64,000 nt of DNA, taken from contig NZ_OBDY01000042.1 of the NCBI RefSeq assembly GCF_900215205.1, forward strand, positions 1 to 64,000. The letters are read 5' to 3'. Origin of the DNA: Paractinoplanes atraurantiacus (lineage in GTDB: Bacteria; Actinomycetota; Actinomycetes; Mycobacteriales; Micromonosporaceae). Numbering within the stretch: position 1 is the stretch's first letter; each line of letters starts with the position of its first letter. The notes under the pieces were generated by a model, which did not search any database, was not told where the DNA came from, and saw nothing but the letters and a program-made list of their open reading frames with translations. Below, piece by piece: positions 50,461 through 59,736 of the stretch. The position numbers and the translations under genes were made by a program.

Positions 50461-52707
50461 CTACTCGGTGCGCAGGGCCACCGCCGTGCGCGTTCGGGCC
50501 GCCCAGCCCGCCGGGAGCAGGGCGCCGGCCGCGGCCAGGATCAGGCCGGCCAGGGCCAGGGTGAGCAGCAGGGTCGGCGCGAAGACGTCGATGGTGCTGT
50601 CGGGCAGGCGGATGCCGGCCCCGCGGGCCATCGCGGGCACGGCCCAGTGATGCACGAGGTAGCCGGCCGGGACGCCGGCGACGCCGCCGATCAGGCCGGC
50701 CACGCCGACCGAGGAGATGACCATGAACGCTGTCTGCTTCGGAGTCATGCCGATTGATTTCTGTACGCCGATGTCGTGCACCCGGTCGCGGGAGTCGAGG
50801 ACGACCGCGTTCAGCACGCCCAGCGCGGCCACGGATACCAGGAGCGCCGTGAGCAGGGCGGTGAGCGAGTTGAGCACGATCAGCGTGCCGTCGGCACCCT
50901 CGGCCCGGGTGGCCTCGGCCATCAGGTTCCGGCTCGTCAGCGTCTGGAGATAGGCGGCGCGGTCGGTGCCCGGCGTGAGCTTGACGTACCACTCGAACGG
51001 CGCCCGCAGGCCGGGCAGGGTGGCCACGTCGGTGTAGAGGTGGTTGTTGGCGCTGCCGTCGAACACCTCGCCGACGAGGGTGAGCGGGCCGTGGCCGGTG
51101 CCGGTGACAGTGTCGCCGATGTGCTTGCCGGTGGCGGTGAGGAATCCGGTCGTGACGACCGCCTCGCCCGGTGCGGTGTACCAGCGGCCCTCGAGCATCT
51201 CGTACCCGGCCGCACTGGCGTCACCGGTGGTGACGGTCCCCCGGGCGGCTTCGCGCAGTCCGTCGATGGTGATGTCCGCCGGCCCGCGGCCGTAGTAGCT
51301 GCCGGTTCCCGGTGTGGCGGCGATGACGGCGCCCGGGTTCGGGACCGAGCCGTCGGCGTCCCGGCTCGGATAGACCACCACGTCGGCCGAGGTGGCGGGC
51401 TTCTGGTCGGCCGCCTGGACCAGGCGCAGCGAACTGGCCAGTCCGATGGCGAACGTCGCCGCCGCCGTGCCGAACGCGACCGTCAGCAGCATGGCCAGCA
51501 GCCGGGCGGGCCGGGTGAACGGCTGGGCCAGGCCGAGGCTGAGCGGCCTCGGCAGCCGGGAGCGGGCGGCCAGGCGAGCGGCCAGGCGACCCCGGCCGCT
51601 GAGCGGGGTGCGGCCGACCGCGAGCGCGTCGACCGTGCGCAGCCGGGCCGCCCGCCACGCGGCCGGGGCCGCGGTCGCGGCGATGACCAGCACCGCGGCG
51701 ACGACCGCGAGGGCGTCGACCCAGGGGGTGACCGACATCGGGACGGTGCCGAACAGGTCGGCCACGTCGGCGGTCAGCGGCACCGCGAGCAGGTCACCGG
51801 CGATGATGCCGAGAACCGCGCCGATCATGCCGGGGATCAGGGCCTGGACCAGGCAGGCCCGCACCACCTGGGCCGGGGTCAGCCCGAGCGCCTTCATGAC
51901 ACCGATGCGGCGGGTGGCCGAGGCGACCGTGCCCGCGGCGACGTTGCCGATGACGAGGGCGGCCAGGGCCAGGCCGATCAGCCCGAACGCGGTGAGCAGG
52001 GGCACGAACAGCTGGGTGCGGTGGGCGGCGTCGTCGCGGACGCCCAGCCAGGACTGCGTCTGTGCGGCCGGGCCGAGTGCGGTCTGATGCGCGGTCATCG
52101 CGGCCACGGTGCCGGCGTCGGCGTACCGGTAAAGCATCTGCCAGCCGGTCTGGCCGAGCGCGGCCGCCTGATCGGGTGTCACCCAGGCCTGCGCGGTCTG
52201 GCTGATCGACCGGGCTTCGCCGACGACCGTCAGCGTGGAGCCGTTCTCCAGGCTCACGACAGTGCCGGGGGCGATCCTCAGGTCCCCGCGGGCCATCACG
52301 ATCTCGCCGGTGGTGCGGGCCCAGCGGCCGGACAGCAGGCTCACCTTGTCGATCGGGTCGCGGCCCGGGTCGGCCCGCCCGACCACCCTCAGCGCCGTGA
52401 AGGGCATCCCTTGCAGGCCCTCGGGCCTGATGCCGGTCGCGGCCACCGGGAACGGGCCGGTCGCCTGCCCGGCCTGCGACGCGGTGGCCGCGGCCTGGTC
52501 CTTCGTCGTCTTCGCGGAATCGAAGAACGCGGTGAGGTGGGCGCCGTGCTGGCCGGCGAACGCGTTGGCGAACGGCGCCGACGAGGCGGCCAGCAGCAGT
52601 CCGGCCAGCACGGTCGCGGTGACGGCCATGGCCGTGGCCGCGACGATGACGATGGTGGAGACGCGGCGCCGCTGGGCGCCGCGCACGACGGTCCGGATGG
52701 CGCTCAT
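50461..52707 (-). CDS. FtsX-like ABC transporter permease
   Basis: A protein of 748 residues with two FtsX domains. One N-terminal helix and a large outer domain (about 45-245) are followed by three helices, then another single helix, outer domain and three helices at the C-terminus. The conserved RIGVMKALGLTPAQVV and VHDIGVQKSIGMTPKQTAFM segments contact the ATPase. This is the MacB-type mechanotransmission group, often used for peptide antibiotic resistance or lipoprotein export. It overlaps the ATPase gene (ATGA), and a divergent two-component system lies beside it. Confidence 0.88.
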   Translation of the reverse strand: MSAIRTVVRGAQRRRVSTIVIVAATAMAVTATVLAGLLLAASSAPFANAFAGQHGAHLTAFFDSAKTTKDQAAATASQAGQATGPFPVAATGIRPEGLQGMPFTALRVVGRADPGRDPIDKVSLLSGRWARTTGEIVMARGDLRIAPGTVVSLENGSTLTVVGEARSISQTAQAWVTPDQAAALGQTGWQMLYRYADAGTVAAMTAHQTALGPAAQTQSWLGVRDDAAHRTQLFVPLLTAFGLIGLALAALVIGNVAAGTVASATRRIGVMKALGLTPAQVVRACLVQALIPGMIGAVLGIIAGDLLAVPLTADVADLFGTVPMSVTPWVDALAVVAAVLVIAATAAPAAWRAARLRTVDALAVGRTPLSGRGRLAARLAARSRLPRPLSLGLAQPFTRPARLLAMLLTVAFGTAAATFAIGLASSLRLVQAADQKPATSADVVVYPSRDADGSVPNPGAVIAATPGTGSYYGRGPADITIDGLREAARGTVTTGDASAAGYEMLEGRWYTAPGEAVVTTGFLTATGKHIGDTVTGTGHGPLTLVGEVFDGSANNHLYTDVATLPGLRAPFEWYVKLTPGTDRAAYLQTLTSRNLMAEATRAEGADGTLIVLNSLTALLTALLVSVAALGVLNAVVLDSRDRVHDIGVQKSIGMTPKQTAFMVISSVGVAGLIGGVAGVPAGYLVHHWAVPAMARGAGIRLPDSTIDVFAPTLLLTLALAGLILAAAGALLPAGWAARTRTAVALRTE

Positions 52708-53363
52708 CCCACTGCCACCTGCCCGTCGACCAGGCGGACGGTGCGGGTGGCGACGGCCTCGGCCAGCACCTCGTCGTGGGTGACCAGGACGATGGTCTGG
52801 CCGTCGGCGTGCAGATCGATCAGCAGTTTGCGCACCTCCGCGCCCGAGGCCGTGTCCAGGGCGCCGGTCGGCTCGTCCGCGAGCAGCAGCGGCGGCCGGT
52901 TCATCAGGGCCCGCGCGACGGCGACCCGCTGCCGTTCCCCGCCGGACAGGCGGCCGGGATAGGCGCCGGCGTGCCGGTCGATGCCGAGCGTCTCGAGAAG
53001 CTCGTGCGCGCGCCGGCGGGAGCCGGCGGCGGGCCGGCCGGCGATCTGCGCCGGCAGCAGCACGTTGTCGGTGACGGTCAGGTCGTCGAGCAGGTTGAAG
53101 AACTGGAAGACCAGGCCGATGGTCGCGCGGCGATAGCGGGCGGCCGCGGCCTCGCCGAGCCGGTCCACGCGGGTGCCACCGACCGTGACGCTGCCCTCGG
53201 TGGGCCGGTCGAGGCCGGCGATCAGGTTGAGCAGGGTCGACTTGCCGCTGCCGGACGGGCCGAGCAGCGCCAGGCACTCGCCCTCGGCGACCTGCAGGCT
53301 CAGATGGTCGAGGGCGGCCCGGTCGCCTTCGTAACGGCGGCTCACATCTACGACGTCAATCAT
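52704..53363 (-). CDS. ABC transporter ATP-binding protein (MacB/LolD type)
   Basis: A protein of 219 residues with Walker A GPSGSGKST, a Q-loop in GLVFQFFNLL, the signature LSGGERQRVAVARAL, Walker B LLLADEPTGALD and the H-loop VTHDE. It energises the FtsX-like permease, with which it overlaps by 4 bases. A TAGTGT hexamer 7 nt before the ATG and no ribosome site suggest a leaderless transcript. The promoter faces that of the histidine kinase. Confidence 0.9.
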   Translation of the reverse strand: MIDVVDVSRRYEGDRAALDHLSLQVAEGECLALLGPSGSGKSTLLNLIAGLDRPTEGSVTVGGTRVDRLGEAAAARYRRATIGLVFQFFNLLDDLTVTDNVLLPAQIAGRPAAGSRRRAHELLETLGIDRHAGAYPGRLSGGERQRVAVARALMNRPPLLLADEPTGALDTASGAEVRKLLIDLHADGQTIVLVTHDEVLAEAVATRTVRLVDGQVAVG

Positions 53364-53494
53364 GGCCGGGACACTATGGACGGCCGCGTACCCGGGTCGT
53401 CGGCCGTGAGAGCCCCTTTGCGGGCCGGGGTCATCCTTGCGGCGTAGTCCAGAGGCTGATGCGTACGCTCGACCGGCCCGGACACAATGAGCGG

Positions 53495-54802
53495 ATGCCG
53501 CACCTGCTCGCGCGGGCTCTCCGCCGCTCCGGCCCGCAGCCACGGATGACCCGCCGCAACTGGGTCTTCGACGTGCTGCTGGTCGTGGTGTTCGTGGCGG
53601 TGGCGCTGGGCGGGACCGACATCACCGACCATCTGTTCGACACCACCGGCGACGTGGCGATGATGGTGCCGCCGCCGGACCTTCCCGATCTCCCCGATTT
53701 CCCGGATCCTCCGGCACCGGCGGAACGCGGGCAGGTTCCCCTCGACCCGTGGGGGAACGACCTGCGCGAGATACGCGACCCGCAGAGCCCGGGCTGGATC
53801 GCCATCGCCGCGATCCTGCCGTTGCTCATGCGCCGCCGCTACCCGCTGGCCACCCTCTCGGTCATCCTCGGCATCACGGTGCTGTCGCTGCACGGCGTCG
53901 AGCCGAGCACCGACATTCTGCGCGTCTCCTTCTACGCCTGCGTGATCGCCGGGTACACCGCCGCCGCGTACAGCCACTATCGGATGTGGGCCCTGGCCGC
54001 GCTGCCGGTGGCGGCGCTGCTGTACAGCTCGTTCCCCGACCTGGCGGTGCCGATCGTGCCGGTGGGCTGGGTGCCGTTCCTGGTGCTGCTGCCGATCGGG
54101 CTGGCCGTGCACGGCATGCGCACCTGGCGTGAGCGGGCCGACCGGCTGCGCCAGGAGCGCGCCGACGCGACGCGGGAGGCTGCCCGCCAGGAACGCGCCC
54201 GCATCGCCCGCGAGCTGCACGACATCGTCACCCACAACGTGTCCATGATGGTGATCCAGGCCGGCGCCGCCCGCAAGGTCCTCGACGAGGCGCCCGAGGC
54301 CGCCCGCGACGCCCTGCTCGCGGTGGAGGAGGGCGGCCGCGCGGCGCTCGGCGAGCTCCGCGGGGTGATGGGCCTGCTGTCGGCGCCGGACGACGAGGAC
54401 GACCTCACCCCGCAGCCCGGCCTGGCCCAGCTGCCGCCCCTGATCGACCGGGTGCGCGACGCCGGCGTCGACGTCACCGTCACCACCAGCGGCGAGCGAT
54501 ATCCGCTGCCGGCCGGCCTGGAGCTCGCGGCCTACCGCGTCGTGCAGGAGGCGCTCACCAACACCGTGAAGCACGCGTCCGGGGCCAGCGCCACGGTCGA
54601 CGTCGCGTACGCGCCGGACGGGCTGCGCATCACCGTCACCGACACCGGCGGCCGGCCGACACCGGAGTCGGCCTCGTCCACGGGCCGCGGGCTGGCCGGC
54701 CTGCGTGAAAGACTCGCCGTCTACGGCGGAACCCTGCAAGCGGCCGCCCGCCTGACCGGCGGCTACCGCGTGCAGGCCCAGCTTCCCTTGGAGACCCCAT
54801 GA
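53495..54802 (+). CDS. Sensor histidine kinase (DesK/NarX type)
   Basis: A protein of 435 residues. Five or so membrane helices (about 28-205) with a Pro-rich outer loop (PPPDLPDLPDFPDPPAPAE) are followed by the HisKA_3 dimerisation domain (ARIARELHDIVTHNVSMMVIQAGAA, phospho-acceptor His in ELHD) and an HATPase_c domain ending with TDTGG and GRGLAGLRERL. The ATG at 53495 was chosen since CACAAT lies 6 nt upstream; an ATG at 53459 would add 12 residues. It overlaps the response regulator (ATGA). The divergent ABC exporter is the likely target of this pair. Confidence 0.88.
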   Translation: MPHLLARALRRSGPQPRMTRRNWVFDVLLVVVFVAVALGGTDITDHLFDTTGDVAMMVPPPDLPDLPDFPDPPAPAERGQVPLDPWGNDLREIRDPQSPGWIAIAAILPLLMRRRYPLATLSVILGITVLSLHGVEPSTDILRVSFYACVIAGYTAAAYSHYRMWALAALPVAALLYSSFPDLAVPIVPVGWVPFLVLLPIGLAVHGMRTWRERADRLRQERADATREAARQERARIARELHDIVTHNVSMMVIQAGAARKVLDEAPEAARDALLAVEEGGRAALGELRGVMGLLSAPDDEDDLTPQPGLAQLPPLIDRVRDAGVDVTVTTSGERYPLPAGLELAAYRVVQEALTNTVKHASGASATVDVAYAPDGLRITVTDTGGRPTPESASSTGRGLAGLRERLAVYGGTLQAAARLTGGYRVQAQLPLETP

Positions 54803-55461
54803 ACGGCGCGCCGATGCGGGTCGTGATCGCCGACGATCAGGCGCTGGTGCGGGCCGGTTTCCGGATGATCCTGGCCGCCGACGGCATCGACGTGGTGGCC
54901 GAGGCCGAGAACGGCGCCGAGGCGGTCGAAGCGGTCCGGCGCACCAGCCCCGACGTGGTCCTCATGGACATCCGCATGCCGGAGATGGACGGCATCGAGG
55001 CCACCCGCCGCATCCTGGCCGCGGCCGGGCCGCCCCGGGTCATCATGCTGACCACGTTCGACCTCGACAACTACGTCTACGCGGCGCTGGGGCTGGGTGC
55101 CAGCGGCTTCCTGCTGAAGGACGTCACCCCCGAATATCTGGTCGCCGCGGTGCGCATCGTCCGCGACGGCGACGCGCTGCTCGCCCCGAGCATCACCCGC
55201 CGGCTCGTCGAGCGGTTCACCACGCCCGAGCCCCGCGACTCCCCCCTGCACCGCGACCTGGCCGCCCTGACCCCGCGCGAGCGCGAGGTGCTGACCCTGG
55301 TCGCGCAGGGCTTGAGCAACGTCGAGATCGCCGGCCGCCTCTTCCTGTCCGAGGCGACGGTGAAGACCCACGTGGCCCGGGTGCTGGCCAAGCTCGGCCT
55401 GCGCGACCGGGTCCAGGCGGTGGTCGTGGCCTTCGAGACCCGGCTGGTCACGCCGTCCTGA
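54799..55461 (+). CDS. NarL/LuxR family response regulator
   Basis: A protein of 220 residues. The receiver domain shows the acidic pair DD near residue 12, the phospho-acceptor Asp in VVLMDIRMPEMDG, Thr in LTTF and Lys in LLKD. The C-terminal GerE HTH reads LTPREREVLTLVAQGLSNVEIAGRLFLSEATVKTHVARVLAKLGLRDRVQAVV. It is phosphorylated by the upstream kinase and should activate the divergent exporter genes. Confidence 0.92.
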   Translation: MNGAPMRVVIADDQALVRAGFRMILAADGIDVVAEAENGAEAVEAVRRTSPDVVLMDIRMPEMDGIEATRRILAAAGPPRVIMLTTFDLDNYVYAALGLGASGFLLKDVTPEYLVAAVRIVRDGDALLAPSITRRLVERFTTPEPRDSPLHRDLAALTPREREVLTLVAQGLSNVEIAGRLFLSEATVKTHVARVLAKLGLRDRVQAVVVAFETRLVTPS

Positions 55462-55470
55462 GCCGTGCAC

Positions 55471-55489
55471 CGTGTGACAATGTCGCACG
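55471..55489. promoter_or_regulatory. Glycerol-regulon palindrome at the IclR gene
   Basis: CGTGTGACAATGTCGCACG is a 19-bp palindrome with one mismatch. It matches the core of the perfect palindrome at 48720-48752 upstream of glpK. GACAAT within it is 7 nt before a GTG start, so a bound repressor would cover the promoter of the IclR gene itself. Confidence 0.7.
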
Positions 55490-56310
55490 TGCCCGGCATG
55501 ATTCAGTCCGTCGAGCGGTCGTCGGCCGTGTTGCGCCTGCTCGCGGCCGGTCCCGGCCGGTTGCGGGTCAAAGAGGTGGCCGACGCGCTGGGGCTGCCCA
55601 AGTCGACCGCGCACAGCATCCTGCGCACCCTCGAACACGTCGGCTTCGCCGAGCAGGACCCGCGCACGGCCCGCTACCGCCTCGGCCGCGGCCTGCTGGA
55701 GCTCGGCCGGGGCGGCCTCGACGTGAACGAGCTGCGCTCCCGCGCCCTGGACTGGGCCGACGCCCTGGCCTCCCGCACGGTCGAGTCGGTACGCATCGGC
55801 GTCCTCGACGGCACACCCGCGCGCGACGGCAGGGCCACCGGTTCGGACGGCCGCGTCGAAGACGGCGCGGCGGTCAAGGTCATCCACCACGTGTTCCGGC
55901 CCGACGACACGGCTCAGTCCATGGAGATCGGGCTGGTCGTTCCGGCGCATGCGACAGCGCTGGGCAAGGTCCTTCTGGCGTACGACGCGCCGGCGGCCGA
56001 GGCCGCGGTCCGGGGCGGCCTGGACCCGTACACCCGGAAGACCTTGACCCATCGGCGAGATCTCGCCGCCGCTCTGGCCGAGATCCGGGGCCAGGGGTGG
56101 GGGTCTGCGATCGAGGAATGGGAGCCGGGCCGGGCGGGCATCGCGGCGCCGACCCGCGGCATCGGTGGGCTGGTGGTCGGCGCGATCGGCATCTACGGCC
56201 CGGTCGAGCGCGTCTGCGACTCCCGCCTGCGGCCCCGCACCGCCCTCGTCGCCCAGGTGCGCGCCACCGCCGAGTCCATATCACGCGATCTGAGCGGGCC
56301 GCGCTCATGA
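55489..56310 (+). CDS. IclR family transcriptional regulator (GylR-like)
   Basis: A protein of 273 residues. The winged helix (VKEVADALGLPKSTAHSILRTLEHVGFAEQD) precedes an IclR effector domain (GLVVPAHATALGKVLLAYDAP, IEEWEPGRAGIAAPTRGIGGLVVGAIGIYGP). It is followed by a glycerol kinase gene, as GylR is in Streptomyces. The start is not certain: GTG 55489 is 7 nt after GACAAT; ATG 55498 begins the conserved MIQSVERS. It probably represses itself and, through the same palindrome, the distant glpK-glpD operon. Confidence 0.85.
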   Translation: MPGMIQSVERSSAVLRLLAAGPGRLRVKEVADALGLPKSTAHSILRTLEHVGFAEQDPRTARYRLGRGLLELGRGGLDVNELRSRALDWADALASRTVESVRIGVLDGTPARDGRATGSDGRVEDGAAVKVIHHVFRPDDTAQSMEIGLVVPAHATALGKVLLAYDAPAAEAAVRGGLDPYTRKTLTHRRDLAAALAEIRGQGWGSAIEEWEPGRAGIAAPTRGIGGLVVGAIGIYGPVERVCDSRLRPRTALVAQVRATAESISRDLSGPRS

Positions 56311-56377
56311 CGGCGTCCGCACACCGCGCGAATCGGGCGGCCCTCGGATCATTCCCCGCGGCGATGGGGCGGCTCTC

Positions 56378-57868
56378 GTGACCGAGCGCTACATCCTCGC
56401 CATCGACCAGGGCACCACCTCGACGCGATGCATTCTCTTCGATCGGCGGGCCACCGTCGTTTCCGTGGCGCGGGCCGAGCATCCGCAGAGCTATCCCAAG
56501 CCGGGGTGGGTGGAGCACGACGCGGCGCGGATCTGGCGGGACACCCAGAAGCTGATCAAGCGGGTGATGGCCTCGGCCGGGATCGGGGCCGCTCAGGTCG
56601 CCGCGATCGGCATCGCCAACCAGCGCGAGACCGCCGTGGTGTGGGACCGCAAGACCGGAGTGCCGGTGGCGCCGGCGATCGTCTGGCAGGACACCCGTAC
56701 GTCCGCGCTGGTCTCCGCCCTGGATGCCGACTTCGTGCGGGACAGGACCGGGCTTCCGCCGGCCACCTACTTCTCGGCGCCCAAGGTGCAGTGGCTGCTC
56801 GACCACACGCCGGGGCTGCGGGCCCGGGCCGAGAAGGGCGAGGTGCTCTTCGGGACGATGGACAGCTGGCTGATCTGGAACCTGACCGGCGGCAAGCACC
56901 ACCTGACCGACGTCACCAACGCCAGCCGCACGATGCTGATGGACCTCACGACGCTGCGCTGGGATGCCTCACTCGTCGATGTGTGCACGATCCCACAGGC
57001 GATGCTGCCGGAGATCCGCTCCTCGTCCGAGGTCTACGGCGCGGCCGACTCGGTGCTGCCGGGGGTGCCGATCGCGGCCGCCATGGGCGATCAGCAGGCC
57101 GCGCTGTTCGGGCAGGCGTGCTTTGCGCCCGGTGACGTCAAATGCACGTACGGCACCGGCGGTTTTCTGCTCATGAACACCGGTTCCACGCCGGTCCGGT
57201 CGACGCACGGGCTGCTGGCCACGGTGGGCTACCGGATCGGGAACGAGCCGGTGGCGTACGCCCTGGAAGGCTCCATCGCCATCGCCGGATCTCTGGTGCA
57301 GTGGGTACGCGACGGGCTCGAGCTGATCGGCACCGCCTCCGAGATCGAGACGCTGGCCGGCACTGTCGCCGACAACGGCGGCTGCTACATCGTGCCCGCG
57401 TTCTCCGGGCTGTTCGCGCCGCACTGGCAGAGCGAGGCGCGCGGTGTGATCGTGGGCCTGACCTCGTACATCACCAAGGGTCATCTGGCCCGGGCCGTGC
57501 TCGAGGCCACCGGCTGGCAGACCCGCGAGGTGGTCGACGCGATGAACGCCGACTCCGGGCTCGCGCTGACCACGCTCAACGTGGACGGCGGGATGACCTC
57601 CGACAACCTGCTCATGCAGATCGTGGCGGACGTGCTCGACGTTCCGGTCGTACGGCCGATGGTCGCCGAGACCGTGTCGCTCGGCGCCGCCTACGCCGCC
57701 GGGCTGGCCGTCGGATATTGGTCCGACCTGCAGGACCTGCGCAACAACCGGCACCGGGCCGGGCGCTGGCTCTCGGCCATGGACGCCGGGCGGCGCGCCG
57801 CCGAATACCAGAGGTGGCGGCGCGCCGTCGACTGTGCGGTCCTGTTCGCGGATCAGGGCCAGACGTAG
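56378..57868 (+). CDS. glpK: Glycerol kinase (second paralogue)
   Basis: A protein of 496 residues with the same FGGY pattern as the kinase at 47198: LAIDQGTTSTRCILFDRRA, IANQRETAVVWDRKTGVP, FGTMDSWLIWNLTGG, GDQQAALFGQ, KCTYGTGGF and ETVSLGAAYAAGLAVGYW. The two are clearly paralogues but differ throughout, so duplication is not recent. It lies downstream of the IclR regulator, likely in one transcript. The C-terminal 16 bases overlap the secreted esterase gene tail to tail. Confidence 0.92.
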   Translation: MTERYILAIDQGTTSTRCILFDRRATVVSVARAEHPQSYPKPGWVEHDAARIWRDTQKLIKRVMASAGIGAAQVAAIGIANQRETAVVWDRKTGVPVAPAIVWQDTRTSALVSALDADFVRDRTGLPPATYFSAPKVQWLLDHTPGLRARAEKGEVLFGTMDSWLIWNLTGGKHHLTDVTNASRTMLMDLTTLRWDASLVDVCTIPQAMLPEIRSSSEVYGAADSVLPGVPIAAAMGDQQAALFGQACFAPGDVKCTYGTGGFLLMNTGSTPVRSTHGLLATVGYRIGNEPVAYALEGSIAIAGSLVQWVRDGLELIGTASEIETLAGTVADNGGCYIVPAFSGLFAPHWQSEARGVIVGLTSYITKGHLARAVLEATGWQTREVVDAMNADSGLALTTLNVDGGMTSDNLLMQIVADVLDVPVVRPMVAETVSLGAAYAAGLAVGYWSDLQDLRNNRHRAGRWLSAMDAGRRAAEYQRWRRAVDCAVLFADQGQT

Positions 57869-59580
57869 GGCGACCTCGGCTGTCGCGGCTCCTTCGGCTG
57901 CCGCACCGGGTGCGTGCGGAACTGCTCGCTGTGCAGGCCGAACGAGCGGTCCAGCTTCGGCATCCAGTACGAGTCGGCGTGGTTGCCGGCGCCCAGCTGG
58001 TAGTCGTGCCGCACACCCTTCGAGGCCAGGGCCACGCTCATGTTCCTGGCCGCCGTGCCGAACCCGTACTCGTCCTGGTCACCGCCGTCGAAGTAGAAGG
58101 TGTGCCGGTTGAGCTCGGCCGCCGTCATCGACTGGACCATCTTGATCGGCTGGAGATTCGCGTTCGCGGCCCGCTCGGCGGCCGTGCCGGCTAGCGGGGC
58201 CAGGCTCAGCGCGCCGATGTGGCTGGCGATCGAGCTGAACAGGCCCGGGTTGGTCAGGCCGATCGTGAACGCGCCCTGGCCGCCCATCGACACGCCGGAG
58301 ATGCCCCGGTGCTCCCGGTCGGCGAGCGTGCGGTAGGACCGGTCGACCATCGGCAGCACCTCGTTGACGATCATCGACTTGTAGTTGCCGGCCGACGTGT
58401 CCACGTACCAGCCGCTGCCGCCGTCCGGGAACACCACGACGGTCTCCTCGAGACCCCGGTCCTTGATCAGCTTGTCGAGGACCGCGTCCATGTCGCGGGC
58501 CTCCCACTCGATGTTGCTGCCGTTGATGCCGTTGAGCATGTAGACGACCGGGAAGCGCTTGGCCGTGGTGCGGGTGTAGCTCTTCGGCAGGTAGACGTTG
58601 AACTGCACGCGCTTGCTCATCGCGGCCGACATGTAGCTGTCGCGGAAGAACCGGGAGTGGTCGCCCAGCTCGACGCCCCTACGCGGGTCGAGGTAGAGCA
58701 TCTCGCGGGTCGGCGGGAGCAGCTCGGTGCCGTCGGAGGCGGTCCAGCCGCGAATCGTGTCGACCACGAGGCGGCCCTGGTCGTCGACGAAGACCTCGGC
58801 CTGGGCGTCGGTCAGCGTGACCTTCCTCTTCCACGCCCTGATCTCGGACAGCCGCCGTTCGGCCGTGTCGCCCTGGTGGAAGAAACCGTCGGCCAGGGTC
58901 GAGGCGTAGGCGCGCAGGTCACCGGAGGCGATGGCCCGATGTTGCTTGGTGAGCAGCGCGCAGGCGTACGCCAATTGGGCCTTTGTCGCGGCTTTGCCCC
59001 CGCGGAAATGCGCTTTGCTGTAAAGACCGACCGGGCCGGCGTAGAAACCGCCGCCGCCGGTGCCGTCGTAGACCCGGACCGCGATGGTGTTGGAGCCGCC
59101 CCAATTCAACAGCCCGTCGGCCGGGTAATACTCGCGCGGCACTTCCCACGTCGAATCGAAGGTGGGCGGGAAACCGCCGGTGCGGCCGATCTCGGTGCCG
59201 TTGAGGAAGGTCTGGTCGGCGTCGTCGATCTGCCCCAGGGTGGCCACGATCGCCGAGTCGGCGACGCCGGACGGGCGGGCCGGCAGGGTGAAGGTCTTGC
59301 GATACCAGGCGAAGCCGTCGTAATTCTTCAGATCGGCCTCGTTGTTCCAGTTGTCGGGCACGCTCCACGATTTCCACGCGCCGTCGTCGAACGAGGCGGC
59401 GGAGAAGGCCGGGTCGTCGCCAGTGGTGAACTTCCAGCCGTCGCCGGCCAGATCGAATCCATAGTCGACCGAGCCGGTGGTGGCACATGAGGTGTCTGCT
59501 AGCGCCGTCTCCCCGGTCGAGACGACCACACCGCCGACGAGAGTCATGGCCAGGAGCGCACGAGAGATTATGCGTGACAT
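57853..59580 (-). CDS. Secreted multi-domain esterase (esterase D/Fes-like)
   Basis: A protein of 575 residues. A signal peptide (cleavage near ALA, about 28) is followed by a galactose-binding-like jelly roll (about 40-195: DGWKFTTGDDPAF, WSVPDNWNNE, FAWYRKTFTLP, FLNGTEIGRTGGFPPTFDSTW), a SnoaL/NTF2-like middle (about 215-300) and a C-terminal esterase with VVYMLNGINGS, VVVFPDGGSGWYVD, the nucleophile Ser in GVSMGGQGA (about 432) and a final His in GAGNHADSYWMP. The esterase resembles putative-esterase/mycolyltransferase folds that cut acyl groups from glycans or siderophores. This order of three domains is unusual. Confidence 0.82.
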   Translation of the reverse strand: MSRIISRALLAMTLVGGVVVSTGETALADTSCATTGSVDYGFDLAGDGWKFTTGDDPAFSAASFDDGAWKSWSVPDNWNNEADLKNYDGFAWYRKTFTLPARPSGVADSAIVATLGQIDDADQTFLNGTEIGRTGGFPPTFDSTWEVPREYYPADGLLNWGGSNTIAVRVYDGTGGGGFYAGPVGLYSKAHFRGGKAATKAQLAYACALLTKQHRAIASGDLRAYASTLADGFFHQGDTAERRLSEIRAWKRKVTLTDAQAEVFVDDQGRLVVDTIRGWTASDGTELLPPTREMLYLDPRRGVELGDHSRFFRDSYMSAAMSKRVQFNVYLPKSYTRTTAKRFPVVYMLNGINGSNIEWEARDMDAVLDKLIKDRGLEETVVVFPDGGSGWYVDTSAGNYKSMIVNEVLPMVDRSYRTLADREHRGISGVSMGGQGAFTIGLTNPGLFSSIASHIGALSLAPLAGTAAERAANANLQPIKMVQSMTAAELNRHTFYFDGGDQDEYGFGTAARNMSVALASKGVRHDYQLGAGNHADSYWMPKLDRSFGLHSEQFRTHPVRQPKEPRQPRSPYVWP

Positions 59581-59652
59581 TCGACCGCCTGAACAAAGTC
59601 AAACACGAAACATGATGGACGCACACTCGCAACATTCCCTTATCCCTGTCAA

Positions 59653-59724
59653 TGCTCTGACTCGAGTTGACAGTCCGTGTTCGATCATGTTTGAAATACG
59701 CCCTCCGGAGGCTTTCGAAAGCCT
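59653..59724. promoter_or_regulatory. Divergent promoter region with palindromes
   Basis: Between the esterase and the methyltransferase lie back-to-back -35 boxes TTGACA: TGTCAA at 59657 (minus strand) and TTGACA at 59677 (plus strand). Further on, AGGCTTTCGAAAGCCT (59709-59724) is a perfect 16-bp palindrome, 12 bases before the methyltransferase start. CTTTCGAAAG-cored palindromes resemble LacI-family operators. AAACATGAT (59608) and ATCATGTTT (59684) add a distant inverted pair. Confidence 0.5.
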
Positions 59725-59736
59725 TAACATGTCGTG

